Of a DNA stretch of 36,925 nucleotides, positions 1 through 8,176 are shown piece after piece. Position numbers and translations under genes: made by a program. Positions within the stretch are counted from its first letter, which is position 1; every line of letters begins with the position of its first letter. Under the pieces are notes generated by a model. That model did not search any database. It was not told where the DNA came from and was given only the letters and a program-made list of their open reading frames with translations. This stretch comes from DALYJJ01 sp031969915 (lineage in GTDB: Bacteria > Acidobacteriota > Terriglobia > Bryobacterales > Bryobacteraceae): positions 1 through 36,925 of the forward strand of contig DALYJJ010000052.1 in the NCBI GenBank assembly GCA_031969915.1, read 5' to 3'.

Positions 1-2547
1 CGCGTCGGCGAAGGCGTTCCCCGCCGGGTCGTCGTCCGGGCCCGTGAACACGTGCAGCGGCCGGCCCAATGCCGCCAGCGCCGCCGCCTTCGTCTCGTCG
101 TCGTAGAAGGCCATACCGCCGGCCGGATTCTGCGCCGTCCGGTTGGTGAAGAACCACCAGAGGTATTCCCCCATCTGAATGTGCGGCGCCGCTCCCGCCG
201 CCGTCATCAGTTGCGCCACCGCGCGGAACACCTGCTTCTGGTAGTCGAGCACCGGGCTCGCAAACGTGCAGTGGGTCGACTTCAGCGCGCCGAAACCAAC
301 GCTGGTTTCCACCGGCTGCCCATCCGGGAACTTCGCCGCGAACCCATCCGGCGGATACACCAGCTCCATCGAACTCGCGACTGTCACTTCCCTGCCCCGC
401 GCCGCGCAGTGCCCGAAGAAATCGCTGTGCCAGGCTCTCGCGCCCGCGTTCAAGGCCGGCGTCTGCCCGGTGTCCACCACCCAGCGGCCCGCTTGGCCAC
501 CGGTGAGAGACCCGCCCACGGCGACGGTTCCCGCCTGCGAAACCACGTTCGCCGAAATCGTATACGAGTAGGCCGTCTTGGGCGACCGGTTGGCGATGGT
601 CAACACCGCGCCCGCCGCGCTCGCCCACACACCTACCTGCGTGGCGTTGATGAAATAGGCGAAGTGCCGCGCGATCAGCGCCGCGTCTTCGTTCGGGAAG
701 ACCGATTTCCCAAACGTCTGATCGCCGATCTGAACGAACGCCTGGTCCCCGGCCGCAAACGCTCCCCCGAACGTCACCGTCGCCGACGGCAGCACCGCTT
801 CCACGCGCGTGCGCTGATTCCACCAGAACACGCCCAGGTATTCGTTCATCGGCCCCGCGAAGCCTAACTGGTCGAAGACCCAGTGCACGCGCCCGGGCGG
901 CAGCTTGTAAGTGTGATCCGTGCTGTAATCGAGCGCCGGGGAGAGCTTCGGCATGGCGGGCATCGGGTCGGGGACATCGCCCGGAACCGCGGCTTCCAGG
1001 AAGTCGAAGTAGAAGTAGCCGGCCGATTTCAGCCGCACCGTCACCGTGTGCTCGCCCGCCGCGACGCCCGTTCGGACCAGCCGGCGCGTCACCACGGCAG
1101 GCTCGGCGCTGAGCGCACAGTTCAGGTCCGTCTCCGCGCCGCCGTCCAGTCTCACGCCCACCACGCCGCGGTCGGCGTAGAGCGAAGTCCCCAGGTACAC
1201 GTCATGGGTCTTGGCGCAGTGGTACTTCACGGTCACCGTATCGCCCACGGTCGAAGTACGCTTGGCGAAGCCCTCCGAGTAGAAGCCGGCCTCGTTCGTC
1301 CACGTGCCCGCGAAGGAAACGGCATTGTTCGTCTCTTCCAACCGCACGCTGTCCCGGCCGGCCACCCGGAGCGCGCGCTTCTCCTCAGGCCCGCTCAGCG
1401 TCCAGTTCGAAAAGACGGCTTCCCATTCCGTGCTCTGATACGCCGCGCCGTGGGCCAGCCTGGGCGCAAAGGTCAGCCACATCTGCCGCACGCGAGGGAT
1501 GCCTCGCGCCGCGAAGTCGATCGTCACCCGCCACGTCGCGTCCGAACTGCCGCCTGAAAACACCGCGTCGGGTGCGCTCGCGCGCAGGCGTTCGCTCTTC
1601 CAGACCGCGTACATCCGCAGCCGGTTGCCGTCTTCTCCGGCGCGCGTGGTGGTGATGGTGATGGTCGCGCCCGCCGCCGCCGCGGAGAGCGGATGCACGG
1701 TCTGCGCCGCCACCCAGTTCGTCCCGTTGATCTGCGCGGCCAGCGCCGCGGCGACCGTCGGCGCGCCTACTCCGTACAGCGTGAACACGTTCGCGTTCGC
1801 CGTCGAACTCACCGCCATCGCCCCGCCGTCCACCGTCTTGGCCCGCACGTTCACCTGGTTGGCCGGCCCGAGCTCCGCCGAACCGTCGCCGCGCACCGCC
1901 GTCACCAGCGCGGAGGCGAGCACCGCGTTCTTCACGCCCTCCGCCACCGACGTGTTCGTGTCCCCCGCCTGCTCCGTGTAACTGTGGATCACGCCGCCCG
2001 CCGTCACCGAGTGCACCGTGCCCGCGCCCGCGCCGATGAATTGGTAGGCGCATTCCACCTTGGGCACGATGTAGTCGTAGGCGAAGTTCAGGTACCAGAG
2101 CGTGAGCCGGTCGTATTCCTTGAACCCGTTATCCTGCACGGTGAACTGCGCCGAGGCCGCGGCGTAGGTGCCCCCCACTTGCGTCGCCCAGTCGAACAGG
2201 CGGATCTGCGCCGTGGTTCCGTCTTCCCGAATCACGTCGAGGAACGGCCAGTCGATGGTCGGATACTTCGGCGAGTCGAGCGGCGAAAGGCCCGTGTAGC
2301 GCACGTCGAAGGTGAGCGTCAGGCCGTCGAAGTCGAAATCCGGCAGGTAGCGGATCGAAGGATGTTCATAGAAGTTGTCGGCGTCGTAGATAACGGCGAC
2401 GGCGAAGTCCGCCGGGTCGCGAAAGACCCCGGAGACCTTGAAACCGGTGGCGGTCGCCGAATGCAACGCCGCCGCGGCGCCGAAGTCGTCGAAGCCGCGC
2501 AAGGCCATCGTGCGGCTGGGCTGTAGCTTGTAGATCCGTTCGGGCAT
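1..2547 (-). CDS. Phage-tail-like multidomain protein (non-contractile tail sheath type), 3' end outside window
   Basis: Open from an ATG at 2547 to the window edge: 849 codons without a stop. An in-frame TAG lies 18 nt upstream, so 2547 is the first possible ATG. There is no signal peptide. Residues 1-165 form an aromatic, beta-rich N-terminal region. Three stretches (about 177-215, 245-320 and 588-685) share a tail-protein-like pattern: a turn around AGDT or GD, an INxT helix end, then a Gly-Asn or Ala-rich strand pair. Residues 405-520 look like a beta-sandwich. Residues 690-849 resemble a TIM-barrel half with HIQMGEYLWWFF at 789-800, where E794 sits as in glycosidase-like barrels. From memory, this N-terminus and barrel match acidobacterial proteins labelled non-contractile tail sheath; I could not check this. 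Other tail genes would lie beyond position 1. The reading frame is certain; the function is an inference. Confidence 0.6.
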   Translation of the reverse strand, partial: MPERIYKLQPSRTMALRGFDDFGAAAALHSATATGFKVSGVFRDPADFAVAVIYDADNFYEHPSIRYLPDFDFDGLTLTFDVRYTGLSPLDSPKYPTIDWPFLDVIREDGTTAQIRLFDWATQVGGTYAAASAQFTVQDNGFKEYDRLTLWYLNFAYDYIVPKVECAYQFIGAGAGTVHSVTAGGVIHSYTEQAGDTNTSVAEGVKNAVLASALVTAVRGDGSAELGPANQVNVRAKTVDGGAMAVSSTANANVFTLYGVGAPTVAAALAAQINGTNWVAAQTVHPLSAAAAGATITITTTRAGEDGNRLRMYAVWKSERLRASAPDAVFSGGSSDATWRVTIDFAARGIPRVRQMWLTFAPRLAHGAAYQSTEWEAVFSNWTLSGPEEKRALRVAGRDSVRLEETNNAVSFAGTWTNEAGFYSEGFAKRTSTVGDTVTVKYHCAKTHDVYLGTSLYADRGVVGVRLDGGAETDLNCALSAEPAVVTRRLVRTGVAAGEHTVTVRLKSAGYFYFDFLEAAVPGDVPDPMPAMPKLSPALDYSTDHTYKLPPGRVHWVFDQLGFAGPMNEYLGVFWWNQRTRVEAVLPSATVTFGGAFAAGDQAFVQIGDQTFGKSVFPNEDAALIARHFAYFINATQVGVWASAAGAVLTIANRSPKTAYSYTISANVVSQAGTVAVGGSLTGGQAGRWVVDTGQTPALNAGARAWHSDFFGHCAARGREVTVASSMELVYPPDGFAAKFPDGQPVETSVGFGALKSTHCTFASPVLDYQKQVFRAVAQLMTAAGAAPHIQMGEYLWWFFTNRTAQNPAGGMAFYDDETKAAALAALGRPLHVFTGPDDDPAGNAFADA

Positions 2548-2631
2548 ACTCGCGATTCGAGTCTACCCGGCGCCCTCCAAGCCCCGCCCCTGTATCGGGA
2601 CCGTAAGTATCTTCAGAATCATTCAGATAAA

Positions 2632-2646
2632 AATCTTCGAAAGATT
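2632..2646. promoter_or_regulatory. AT-rich inverted repeat upstream of vapBC
   Basis: A perfect 6-bp inverted repeat (AATCTT, 3-nt loop CGA, AAGATT) lies between the divergent tail-like gene and the VapBC pair. It is unusually AT-rich for this window. TA antitoxins of the AbrB type usually bind palindromes in their own promoter region, so it could be an operator. It lies about 76 nt upstream of the candidate -35, which is far for direct autorepression. Confidence 0.3.
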
Positions 2647-2722
2647 GTGACCGGCCTCGGGCCCGCATAGTGGCGAGGATGTACGAACCCTGCTTCGACG
2701 TCCTACGCGTGGGGCCGGACCA

Positions 2723-2751
2723 TTGACAAATGCCATTTCCCACGCCAGGAT
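2723..2751 (+). promoter_or_regulatory. Candidate promoter of vapBC
   Basis: TTGACA at 2723-2728 is a perfect -35 consensus. A 17-nt spacer leads to CAGGAT at 2746-2751, a weak -10. The antitoxin ATG follows 8 nt after the -10, so the transcript would be leaderless or nearly so. Confidence 0.4.
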
Positions 2752-2759
2752 GGCAGGTA

Positions 2760-3035
2760 ATGAAGGACGCGGTGACCATCGACAAAGCGGGGCGGATCGT
2801 GCTGCCGAAACCTCTGCGTGACGAACTTCGCTTGCGGGCGGGCGACAGGCTCGACGTTCAGGTTGAAGGTGAACAGGTGACCCTTCGGCCCCGACGGCTG
2901 TCGTCGCCGTTACGCCGCAAGCAGGGCGTCTGGGTATTCGAGACGGGCGAGACGATGACAGCAGAGGAAGCAGCGGCAACCTTGCGCAGAGTTCGTGAGC
3001 AACGGAGCCGCGCGAGCGTCGGGGAACGCGAGTGA
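2760..3035 (+). CDS. vapB: AbrB/MazE-type antitoxin (VapB)
   Basis: Ninety-one residues. The N-terminal half is a swapped-hairpin AbrB/SpoVT DNA-binding domain: VTIDKAGRIVLPKPLRDELRL, then a Gly-Asp turn and a basic strand ending LRPRR. The C-terminal part (about residues 50-91) is charged and helical, as expected of a tail that wraps and blocks a PIN toxin. I chose the ATG at 2760 because the fold starts there; an upstream ATG at 2730 would add ten residues unrelated to the fold. The stop TGA (3033-3035) overlaps the GTG start of the PIN toxin (GTGA), the usual coupling in vapBC operons. It should neutralise the downstream VapC and repress the operon. Confidence 0.85.
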   Translation: MKDAVTIDKAGRIVLPKPLRDELRLRAGDRLDVQVEGEQVTLRPRRLSSPLRRKQGVWVFETGETMTAEEAAATLRRVREQRSRASVGERE

Positions 3036-3469
3036 GGGCCTTTCTCGACACCTCGGTCCTCGTAGCGGCGTTTTACGTGGACCATCCTCACCATGAGCCG
3101 AGCTTCCGGCTTCTTGCGGATAGTAAGAAAGGCTCCGCGTGCTGCGCGCTGCACAGCCTCGCGGAGGTGTACGCCACTCTGACGAGCATGCCGCAACCGC
3201 GGCGGGTCGCCGGCGATCAGGCTCTGCTCTTTATTGGCAGTATTCGCGAGCGGTTGACACTGGTAGGACTCAGTGAACGGGACTACGCGCAGATGCTGGA
3301 GAGTTCCGCGGCGGGGAGTGTTCTGGGCGGCGGGATCTACGACGCGATCCTCGGGTATTGTGCTTTGAAGGCAGGAGCGCAGACGATTTACACGTGGAAT
3401 ACGAGAGACTTCCTGCGGCTACCGAGCGCAATCGCGTCAAGGGTGAGGCGTCCGGACGAAGCCGGGTGA
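3032..3469 (+). CDS. vapC: PIN-domain ribonuclease toxin VapC
   Basis: A 145-residue PIN-domain protein. The acidic metal-binding set is visible: D6 in FLDTSVL, E45 in LAEVYATL, D104 in IYDAIL and D126 in WNTRDF. These coordinate Mg/Mn in VapC ribonucleases, which cleave tRNA or rRNA when the antitoxin is degraded. The length and motif spacing are complete, so the toxin looks functional. The GTG start overlaps the antitoxin stop. The exact RNA target cannot be read from sequence. The gene converges on the broken HepT gene 47 nt downstream. Confidence 0.88.
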   Translation: MRAFLDTSVLVAAFYVDHPHHEPSFRLLADSKKGSACCALHSLAEVYATLTSMPQPRRVAGDQALLFIGSIRERLTLVGLSERDYAQMLESSAAGSVLGGGIYDAILGYCALKAGAQTIYTWNTRDFLRLPSAIASRVRRPDEAG

Positions 3470-3516
3470 TGACGAGCGGGACGCGGTTGGCGACGCGGAG
3501 GGGAGAGTGCTCCCGG

Positions 3517-3829
3517 TCAGTCGTCGGGCGGGAGTTGGGCGAGGATTTGGCGGACGGCGTTCTCCAGGACGGGGAGGTCGCGCTGCACGACAAGCCAAAC
3601 GACCTCGAAGTCGATCTCGAAGTAGCTGTGGACGAGCACATTGCGGAAGGCGGATATTCCGCGCCAGTCGACTTCGGGTTGGCTCGACTTTGTTTGATCG
3701 CTCAGACGCTGCGTAGCCTCACAGAGGACCTGAGGGTTGCGAAGGATGGCGTGCTGGAGAGTGTGTGAGGAGAGGACGGCGGGTCGCGCACTCGAGAATG
3801 TGCCGCAGATACGCACGTTCGGTTCTCAC
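3517..3829 (-). pseudogene. hepT: HepT-like toxin, frameshifted (DUF86 family)
   Basis: The GTG at 3829 overlaps the mntA stop (GTGA) and begins a typical HepT N-terminus, RAYLRHILECAT. That frame runs into a stop after about 36 codons. The rest of the family (LQHAILRNPQVL, then the RNase motif RNVLVHSY, an R-x4-H-x-Y) continues in another frame to the TGA at 3517-3519. The stretch between ECAT and LSSHTL is also several residues shorter than usual for HepT, so a small deletion probably caused the shift. HepT is a HEPN ribonuclease toxin; MntA neutralises it by AMPylation at the Tyr of this motif. A 99-codon frame from a GTG near 3816 could make a protein lacking the first helix. Sequencing error is the alternative. 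Confidence 0.7.
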
Positions 3830-4116
3830 AAAGGGGCGGCTTCCTTGAGAACGGCTTCGCGGATGAGGGGGCTGAGCGATCGCCGGATGATGATCTGAAC
3901 CCTGCGGCCGAGGAGGTCTTCGAGATCAGCGGCGAGGCCGCCCGGAAACCATGGGCCGGGCTCTGCGACGATGTCTACCAAGAGATCGATATCGCTGCGG
4001 TCCGTTTCCTCGCGGCGGGCGACGGAGCCGAAGACTTCGACGTTGCCGGCGCCGTGGCGGGCGGCGACGGCTTCGATTTCGTGTCTCTTTGCGCGCAGGT
4101 CCTGAATGAGCGACAC
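3826..4116 (-). CDS. mntA: MntA-type minimal nucleotidyltransferase antitoxin
   Basis: Ninety-six residues from the GTG at 4116, the size typical of MntA. It carries the polymerase-beta nucleotidyltransferase signature GSVARREETDRSDIDLLVD, in which the two Asp of SDIDL bind metal. In the usual motif the residue after AR is Gly (GSxARGE); here it is Arg. A frame extending upstream to 4422 overlaps the aldolase and shows no family similarity, so the short start is preferred. The TGA overlaps the hepT GTG. MntA enzymes transfer AMP to HepT and silence it. Because the HepT here is frameshifted, this antitoxin may be a leftover. It lies 11 nt downstream of the aldolase gene and may be cotranscribed with it. 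Confidence 0.8.
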   Translation of the reverse strand: MSLIQDLRAKRHEIEAVAARHGAGNVEVFGSVARREETDRSDIDLLVDIVAEPGPWFPGGLAADLEDLLGRRVQIIIRRSLSPLIREAVLKEAAPL

Positions 4117-4127
4117 CTTGCCTTCAC

Positions 4128-4964
4128 CTACGACGACGCGCGCCGGGCCCACGCCTTCTTCTTGTCCGCGGCGATGGTCTCCAGTTCCTGCATGTAGGCG
4201 CCGGACTGGGTCATCACGTGATGCAAATCGTTGCCGATCGAGATGAACGTGAAGCCTTTGTCGAGAAACTCGCCGACGCGGGCGGTGCCGAACAGAAACA
4301 GGCCCAGGATGACGTTGTTTTTCTGCGCTTCGCGCACCAGCGTGTCGGTGGCTTCCTGCAATTCGGGCGACGTGTACATGTGGGGGAACTCGTACTTCTC
4401 GTAGAGGCCCATGGACATACACAGGTCGTTCTGGCCCAGGAAGAGAATGTCGACGCCGGGAACGGCCGCGATCTCGGCCATGTTCCGGATGCAGGAGGCC
4501 GTCTCCACCTGCAGCGCCACGATCACATTCGCATTCGCATTACCGACATAGCCGAGCAGGCCCGCCTTATTGGTGCTGCGCTGCGGGAAGTAAACCGAGC
4601 GCGTGCCCGCGGTGGGGTAGCGGGCGCAACTCACGGCCTGCCGGGCCTCCTCCGCCGTGTTGATGTACGGCACCAGCACGCCGTCGGCGCCCAGGTCGAG
4701 AGCCTGTTGGATCCCCGCACGATCCGAGTAACCGCCCACGCGGACCATCGAAACGCCGCCGCCGCTGGTCACCGCACACAGCATCGCGGAGAGCTTTTCG
4801 TAGCCCATGGGGCCGTGTTGCGTGTCCACCAGCAGCCAGTCGTACCCGCTGTGCGCCAACTGTTCCGTCACCGTTGGGCTGTGGGCGTTCAGAAACAGTC
4901 CCATCTTGGGAGCGCCCCCGCGGAGTTGCTGCTTGAAGTCGGCGCCACTCATTGCTGTTGCCAT
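4128..4964 (-). CDS. HpcH/HpaI-family class II aldolase
   Basis: A 278-residue TIM-barrel of the HpcH/HpaI aldolase (CitE-like) family. Members cleave or form 4-hydroxy-2-oxoacids using a divalent metal. Expected residues are present: H50 in VDTQHGP (base), R75 in VRVGG, metal ligands E154 in QVETASC and D180 in GQNDL, and the barrel strand GADGVLVPYINT. The length matches the family (about 250-280). The exact substrate cannot be assigned. The strong AGAGGAGG Shine-Dalgarno lies about 12 nt upstream of the ATG at 4964; the ATG at 4952 (MSGADF) is an alternative start. An extended -10 lies 31 nt upstream, so the gene seems to have its own promoter after the thioredoxin gene. Confidence 0.85.
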   Translation of the reverse strand: MATAMSGADFKQQLRGGAPKMGLFLNAHSPTVTEQLAHSGYDWLLVDTQHGPMGYEKLSAMLCAVTSGGGVSMVRVGGYSDRAGIQQALDLGADGVLVPYINTAEEARQAVSCARYPTAGTRSVYFPQRSTNKAGLLGYVGNANANVIVALQVETASCIRNMAEIAAVPGVDILFLGQNDLCMSMGLYEKYEFPHMYTSPELQEATDTLVREAQKNNVILGLFLFGTARVGEFLDKGFTFISIGNDLHHVMTQSGAYMQELETIAADKKKAWARRASS

Positions 4965-4994
4965 TCCAGGTTGATTCCTCCTCTGACTCGGTCG

Positions 4995-5003
4995 ATGCTA
5001 CCA
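4995..5003 (-). promoter_or_regulatory. Candidate extended -10 for the aldolase gene
   Basis: On the minus strand the sequence reads TGGTAGCAT, a TGn extended -10 followed by TAGCAT (4995-5000). It lies in the 74-nt space between the thioredoxin-fusion stop and the aldolase start. I see no good -35, which extended -10 promoters may lack. Confidence 0.35.
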
Positions 5004-5038
5004 CAGGCGATCTCGGATTCGCCGCCCGCGCGGCCCGC

Positions 5039-6190
5039 TTAGTCGGCGTCGAGGCCGGCCTTCTTCAGCAGCTTGCGGATGCCGGATAAGCCCTGATCGC
5101 CTTCCGCCGCCGAGACCACGCGGCCCTCGCGGTCAATCACCACATAAGTCGGGAAGGTGGCCACCTGGTACGGGCGGGCCATCGGGTTTTCCGTGGTCAA
5201 CACCACCGGGAACTCGTAGCGGTGCTCGGTCAGAAAGCTCTCGACAACGCTGCGGTCTTCGCTCACGGAGATCCCCACCACCTCCAGGCCCTTGCCGCCG
5301 TGCTTCCGATAGAGTTTGTTCAAGGACGGCCCGTCCGTACGGCAGGGCGGGCACCAGGTGGTCCAGAAGTCGAGCAGCACAACTTTCCCTTTGTGGTCGG
5401 AGAGGCGGAACGGCCGGCCCCGGATGTCCATCGCCTCGAGTTCCGGGGCGGGTTGTCCGGCGAGCTGCTTTCTGATCCTGTTCGCGTTCCACGCCGTTAG
5501 CTCCTTTACCTCCCGCGCTTCGGCGGGCAGCCGGAAAAGGCTGTCGGGCGGCGCGCCAAGGGACACCCGTTTCAGCGCATAGGCGGTGTCGACCTGGTAG
5601 CCGCCGCCGGGGTGCTCGAAGTTCTCCACCCATCGCAGCGTCACAAGCAGACCGGTCTCACGATGCACCACCAGCCGCGCCAGGCCCTTCGTCATTCGTA
5701 TCGTTGGCGTCCCCATGCGGGGCTTGAGCGGCGCCTCGATCGCGATGCACGGACCGTCCAACCCGGGCAGCGCGCACGGCACAACGCCCAGGTCGGCCGA
5801 ACGAGACCAGTCCAGGTTCCCGAGTAAGTTGTAAGGCGCCGGCTCGCCAGACGCGCTCTTGCCATCGGGCCGGACGCGCTCAAACTCGTCTCCGCCCACT
5901 TCCAGCCGCACGATGTCTTTGCCGTCGCAGAGGCGCTGGTAGCTGCCGGAGCCGCTCGAAACGATCTCCCGCCAGCGGCTGGGATCCCGATCCACCTGCA
6001 CGTGCCACCGGCTCGCCTGAGGGCCCCCGGCCGTGCGCACCGTGGTGGACCCATCGAACGCCTGATGCACGCCGGGCAGGGCCTCGCGGCGAGCCTTGAG
6101 TTCCGCCCACAAGCGGACGGCAGGCGGCTCAGCGGCCGCCGCGCCGGAGAGGAAGAGACAGGCGATTACGGCGATCCGCGGCGCCGCCAT
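5039..6190 (-). CDS. Secreted LolA-like/thioredoxin (TlpA-type) fusion
   Basis: 383 residues. A signal peptide (MAAPRIAVIACLFLSGAAAA) directs it to the periplasm. Residues about 25-235 form a LolA-like half-barrel as in outer-membrane lipoprotein-sorting proteins (AELKARREALPGVHQ, RLCDGKDIVRLE, then VHRETGLLVTLRW). Residues about 245-383 are a TlpA/ResA thioredoxin domain, with GKVVLLDFWTTWCPPCRTDGP carrying the redox pair C280 and C283 and the cis-Pro loop in VATFPTYVVID. It probably reduces disulfides in the periplasm, while the N-terminal domain binds a lipid or protein partner. It starts 4 nt after the msrB stop, so the two form one operon. The pairing fits electron supply for periplasmic thiol repair, but this MsrB has no visible signal peptide, so a direct link is uncertain. 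Confidence 0.82.
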   Translation of the reverse strand: MAAPRIAVIACLFLSGAAAAEPPAVRLWAELKARREALPGVHQAFDGSTTVRTAGGPQASRWHVQVDRDPSRWREIVSSGSGSYQRLCDGKDIVRLEVGGDEFERVRPDGKSASGEPAPYNLLGNLDWSRSADLGVVPCALPGLDGPCIAIEAPLKPRMGTPTIRMTKGLARLVVHRETGLLVTLRWVENFEHPGGGYQVDTAYALKRVSLGAPPDSLFRLPAEAREVKELTAWNANRIRKQLAGQPAPELEAMDIRGRPFRLSDHKGKVVLLDFWTTWCPPCRTDGPSLNKLYRKHGGKGLEVVGISVSEDRSVVESFLTEHRYEFPVVLTTENPMARPYQVATFPTYVVIDREGRVVSAAEGDQGLSGIRKLLKKAGLDAD

Positions 6191-6194
6191 GGCC

Positions 6195-6587
6195 TTACCG
6201 CTCCCGGAAGTTGAGCGCCGCGGAATTCATGCAATACCGCTGCCCCGTCGGCTTGGGGCCGTCTTCGAACACATGGCCCAGGTGGGCGCCGCAGCGCGCG
6301 CAGAGGACCTCCTCGCGAACCATGCCGTAGCTCGCATCGGTCTCCGTGGCCACGTTCCCTTCCGCGACGGGCGCGTAAAAGCTGGGCCAGCCGGTACCGG
6401 AATCGAACTTCGTTTCGGAAGAGAACAGCTCCAGGCCGCAGCAGGCGCACAGGTACTCGCCGGCCGCGTAGTGCTTGTTGTACTGGCCGGTGAACGCCCG
6501 CTCGGTGCCTTTCTGGCGCGCAATCCGGTAGGTCTCCGCGTCCAGGAGAGCCCGCCATTCGGCATCTGTCTTATGTATCTTTTCCAT
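6195..6587 (-). CDS. msrB: Peptide-methionine (R)-S-oxide reductase MsrB
   Basis: A 130-residue MsrB, complete for the family. It reduces methionine-R-sulfoxide in proteins back to methionine. The structural zinc is held by C47/C50 (CACC) and C96/C99 (CARC). The catalytic cysteine is C119 in RYCMNSAAL. Other family marks are GTGWPSFY and the HLGHVFEDGPKPTGQRYC block. No signal peptide is seen, so it is predicted cytoplasmic. The ATG at 6587 is preceded by a G-rich ribosome-binding site. It is the first gene of a two-gene operon with the thioredoxin fusion and is divergent from the M16 peptidase operon. Confidence 0.95.
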   Translation of the reverse strand: MEKIHKTDAEWRALLDAETYRIARQKGTERAFTGQYNKHYAAGEYLCACCGLELFSSETKFDSGTGWPSFYAPVAEGNVATETDASYGMVREEVLCARCGAHLGHVFEDGPKPTGQRYCMNSAALNFRER

Positions 6588-6669
6588 CGCACCCCCGCAT
6601 GCTCCAGGGTATCAGGCGATCGAAGGATACAATGGAAGGAAGCTCTTGTCTTTTTCCGGAGTTCCTCAC

Positions 6670-8175
6670 ATGAAACCACTGTGGATTCGGCTCAGTGCGG
6701 CCGCCTGTCTGGCGCTGGCGGCGCACGCGCAGGACCTGAAAGAAAATCTCAAAGACTTCGAAAAGCGCGTGACCGAGTTCACGCTGCCCAACGGGATGCA
6801 CTTCCTGGTGCTCGAACGCCGTGCCGCGCCGACCGTGGCCTTCCACGCCTATGTCAACGCCGGCGCCGCCAACGACCCCGCCGGCCGCACCGGCCTGGCG
6901 CACATGTTCGAGCACATGATCGGCAAAGGCACCACCAGCGTAGGCACCAAGAACTGGGCGCAGGAACGGGCGGCGTTGGACGCCGTCGAGGCCGTGTACG
7001 CGAAGCTCGAAGAGGAGCGGAGGAAGGAGTTCCGCACCAGTTCCGAAGCGGTCCAGAAGCTGAAGGCCGAGTTGGACGCCGCCATCAAGAAGGCCAACGA
7101 TCTGGTGGTGGCCAACGAGTACGTGCGCGTGATTGAGCAGAACGGCGCCGTGGGCTTCAATGCCGGGACGGCGAACGACGCGACGTTCTACTTCTACAGC
7201 CTGCCGTCGAACCGCGCCGAGTTGTGGTTCCTGCTGACTTCGGATTGGTTCCGGCGTCCGGTCTACCGTGAGTTTTACAAGGAACGGGACGTGGTGCGCG
7301 AAGAGCGGCGCATGCGGGTGGAGTCGAATCCGATCGGGAAGCTGCAGGAGGTACTGCTGTCCACGGCGCTCTCCGCGCATCCTTATCGGAGCCTGGTGGG
7401 TTGGGCAACGGACATTGAAAACCTGACCGTGCGCGACGCCGAAGAGTTCTTCAAGACCTACTACGTGCCCGCGAACATCACCGTGGCCATCGCCGGAGAC
7501 ATCGATCCGAAGGAAGCGCGGCGCCTGGCGGAGAAGTACTTCGCCGCGCTGCCCCCGGGCCCGCTGCCGCCGCGCGTGCGCACGGAAGAGCCGAAGCAGG
7601 AAGGCGAAAAACGCGTGGCGATTGAGACGCCGAGCCAGCCGTTCATTTTCCTCGCGTGGCACCGGCCGGGGCAGTATCACAAGGACGACGCGGTGTTCGA
7701 CGTGGTGGCGAACGTTCTCTCGAGCGGCCGCACGGGCATGCTCTACAAGGAAATGATCGAGGGTCGGAAGGTGGCCCTGGAGGCCGTGGCGTTCCCCACG
7801 TTTCCCTCCGGCAAGTACGCGAACCTGTTCGTGATGGCTTCGGCGACCGCGGCAGGCAAGACCGTGGAGGAGAACGAAAAGGCCTTCTCCGAAGTCCTCG
7901 ACAAGCTGAAGAAGGACAAAGTGGACGCCGCCACTCTGCAGCGCGTGAAGACCAAACTGCGCGCCGGGCTGATCCGTCAGTTGGACAGCAACTCGGGCCT
8001 GGCCTCGCAGTTGGCGTCGAACCACGCCAACTACGGAGACTGGCGGAAACTGTTCACCCAGATTGAGGACGTGGAACGTGTGACCGCGGACGACGTCCAG
8101 CGCGTGGTTCGCGAGTACTTCCGTGAGAGCACGCGCACGGTGGCCTACACCGTTGCGCCCAAGGAGGTGAAGTAA
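6670..8175 (+). CDS. M16 family zinc metallopeptidase, catalytic partner
   Basis: 501 residues from the ATG at 6670, which has GGAG 9 nt upstream and opens a signal peptide (MKPLWIRLSAAACLALAAHA). The inverted zincin motif HxxEH is intact: H78-MFE-H82 in GLAHMFEHM. The distal glutamate is probably in the VVREERRM segment (E211/E212). Between them is an insert (about 95-155) rich in Glu, Lys, Arg and Ala, likely a coiled coil; M16B enzymes usually have the third ligand about 75-80 residues after HxxEH, here it is about 130. The second M16 half follows (residues 280-500). Predicted periplasmic endopeptidase. It is followed after 1 nt by an M16 homologue without the zinc site, the pattern of heterodimeric M16B peptidases. 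Confidence 0.88.
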   Translation: MKPLWIRLSAAACLALAAHAQDLKENLKDFEKRVTEFTLPNGMHFLVLERRAAPTVAFHAYVNAGAANDPAGRTGLAHMFEHMIGKGTTSVGTKNWAQERAALDAVEAVYAKLEEERRKEFRTSSEAVQKLKAELDAAIKKANDLVVANEYVRVIEQNGAVGFNAGTANDATFYFYSLPSNRAELWFLLTSDWFRRPVYREFYKERDVVREERRMRVESNPIGKLQEVLLSTALSAHPYRSLVGWATDIENLTVRDAEEFFKTYYVPANITVAIAGDIDPKEARRLAEKYFAALPPGPLPPRVRTEEPKQEGEKRVAIETPSQPFIFLAWHRPGQYHKDDAVFDVVANVLSSGRTGMLYKEMIEGRKVALEAVAFPTFPSGKYANLFVMASATAAGKTVEENEKAFSEVLDKLKKDKVDAATLQRVKTKLRAGLIRQLDSNSGLASQLASNHANYGDWRKLFTQIEDVERVTADDVQRVVREYFRESTRTVAYTVAPKEVK

Positions 8176-8176
8176 G

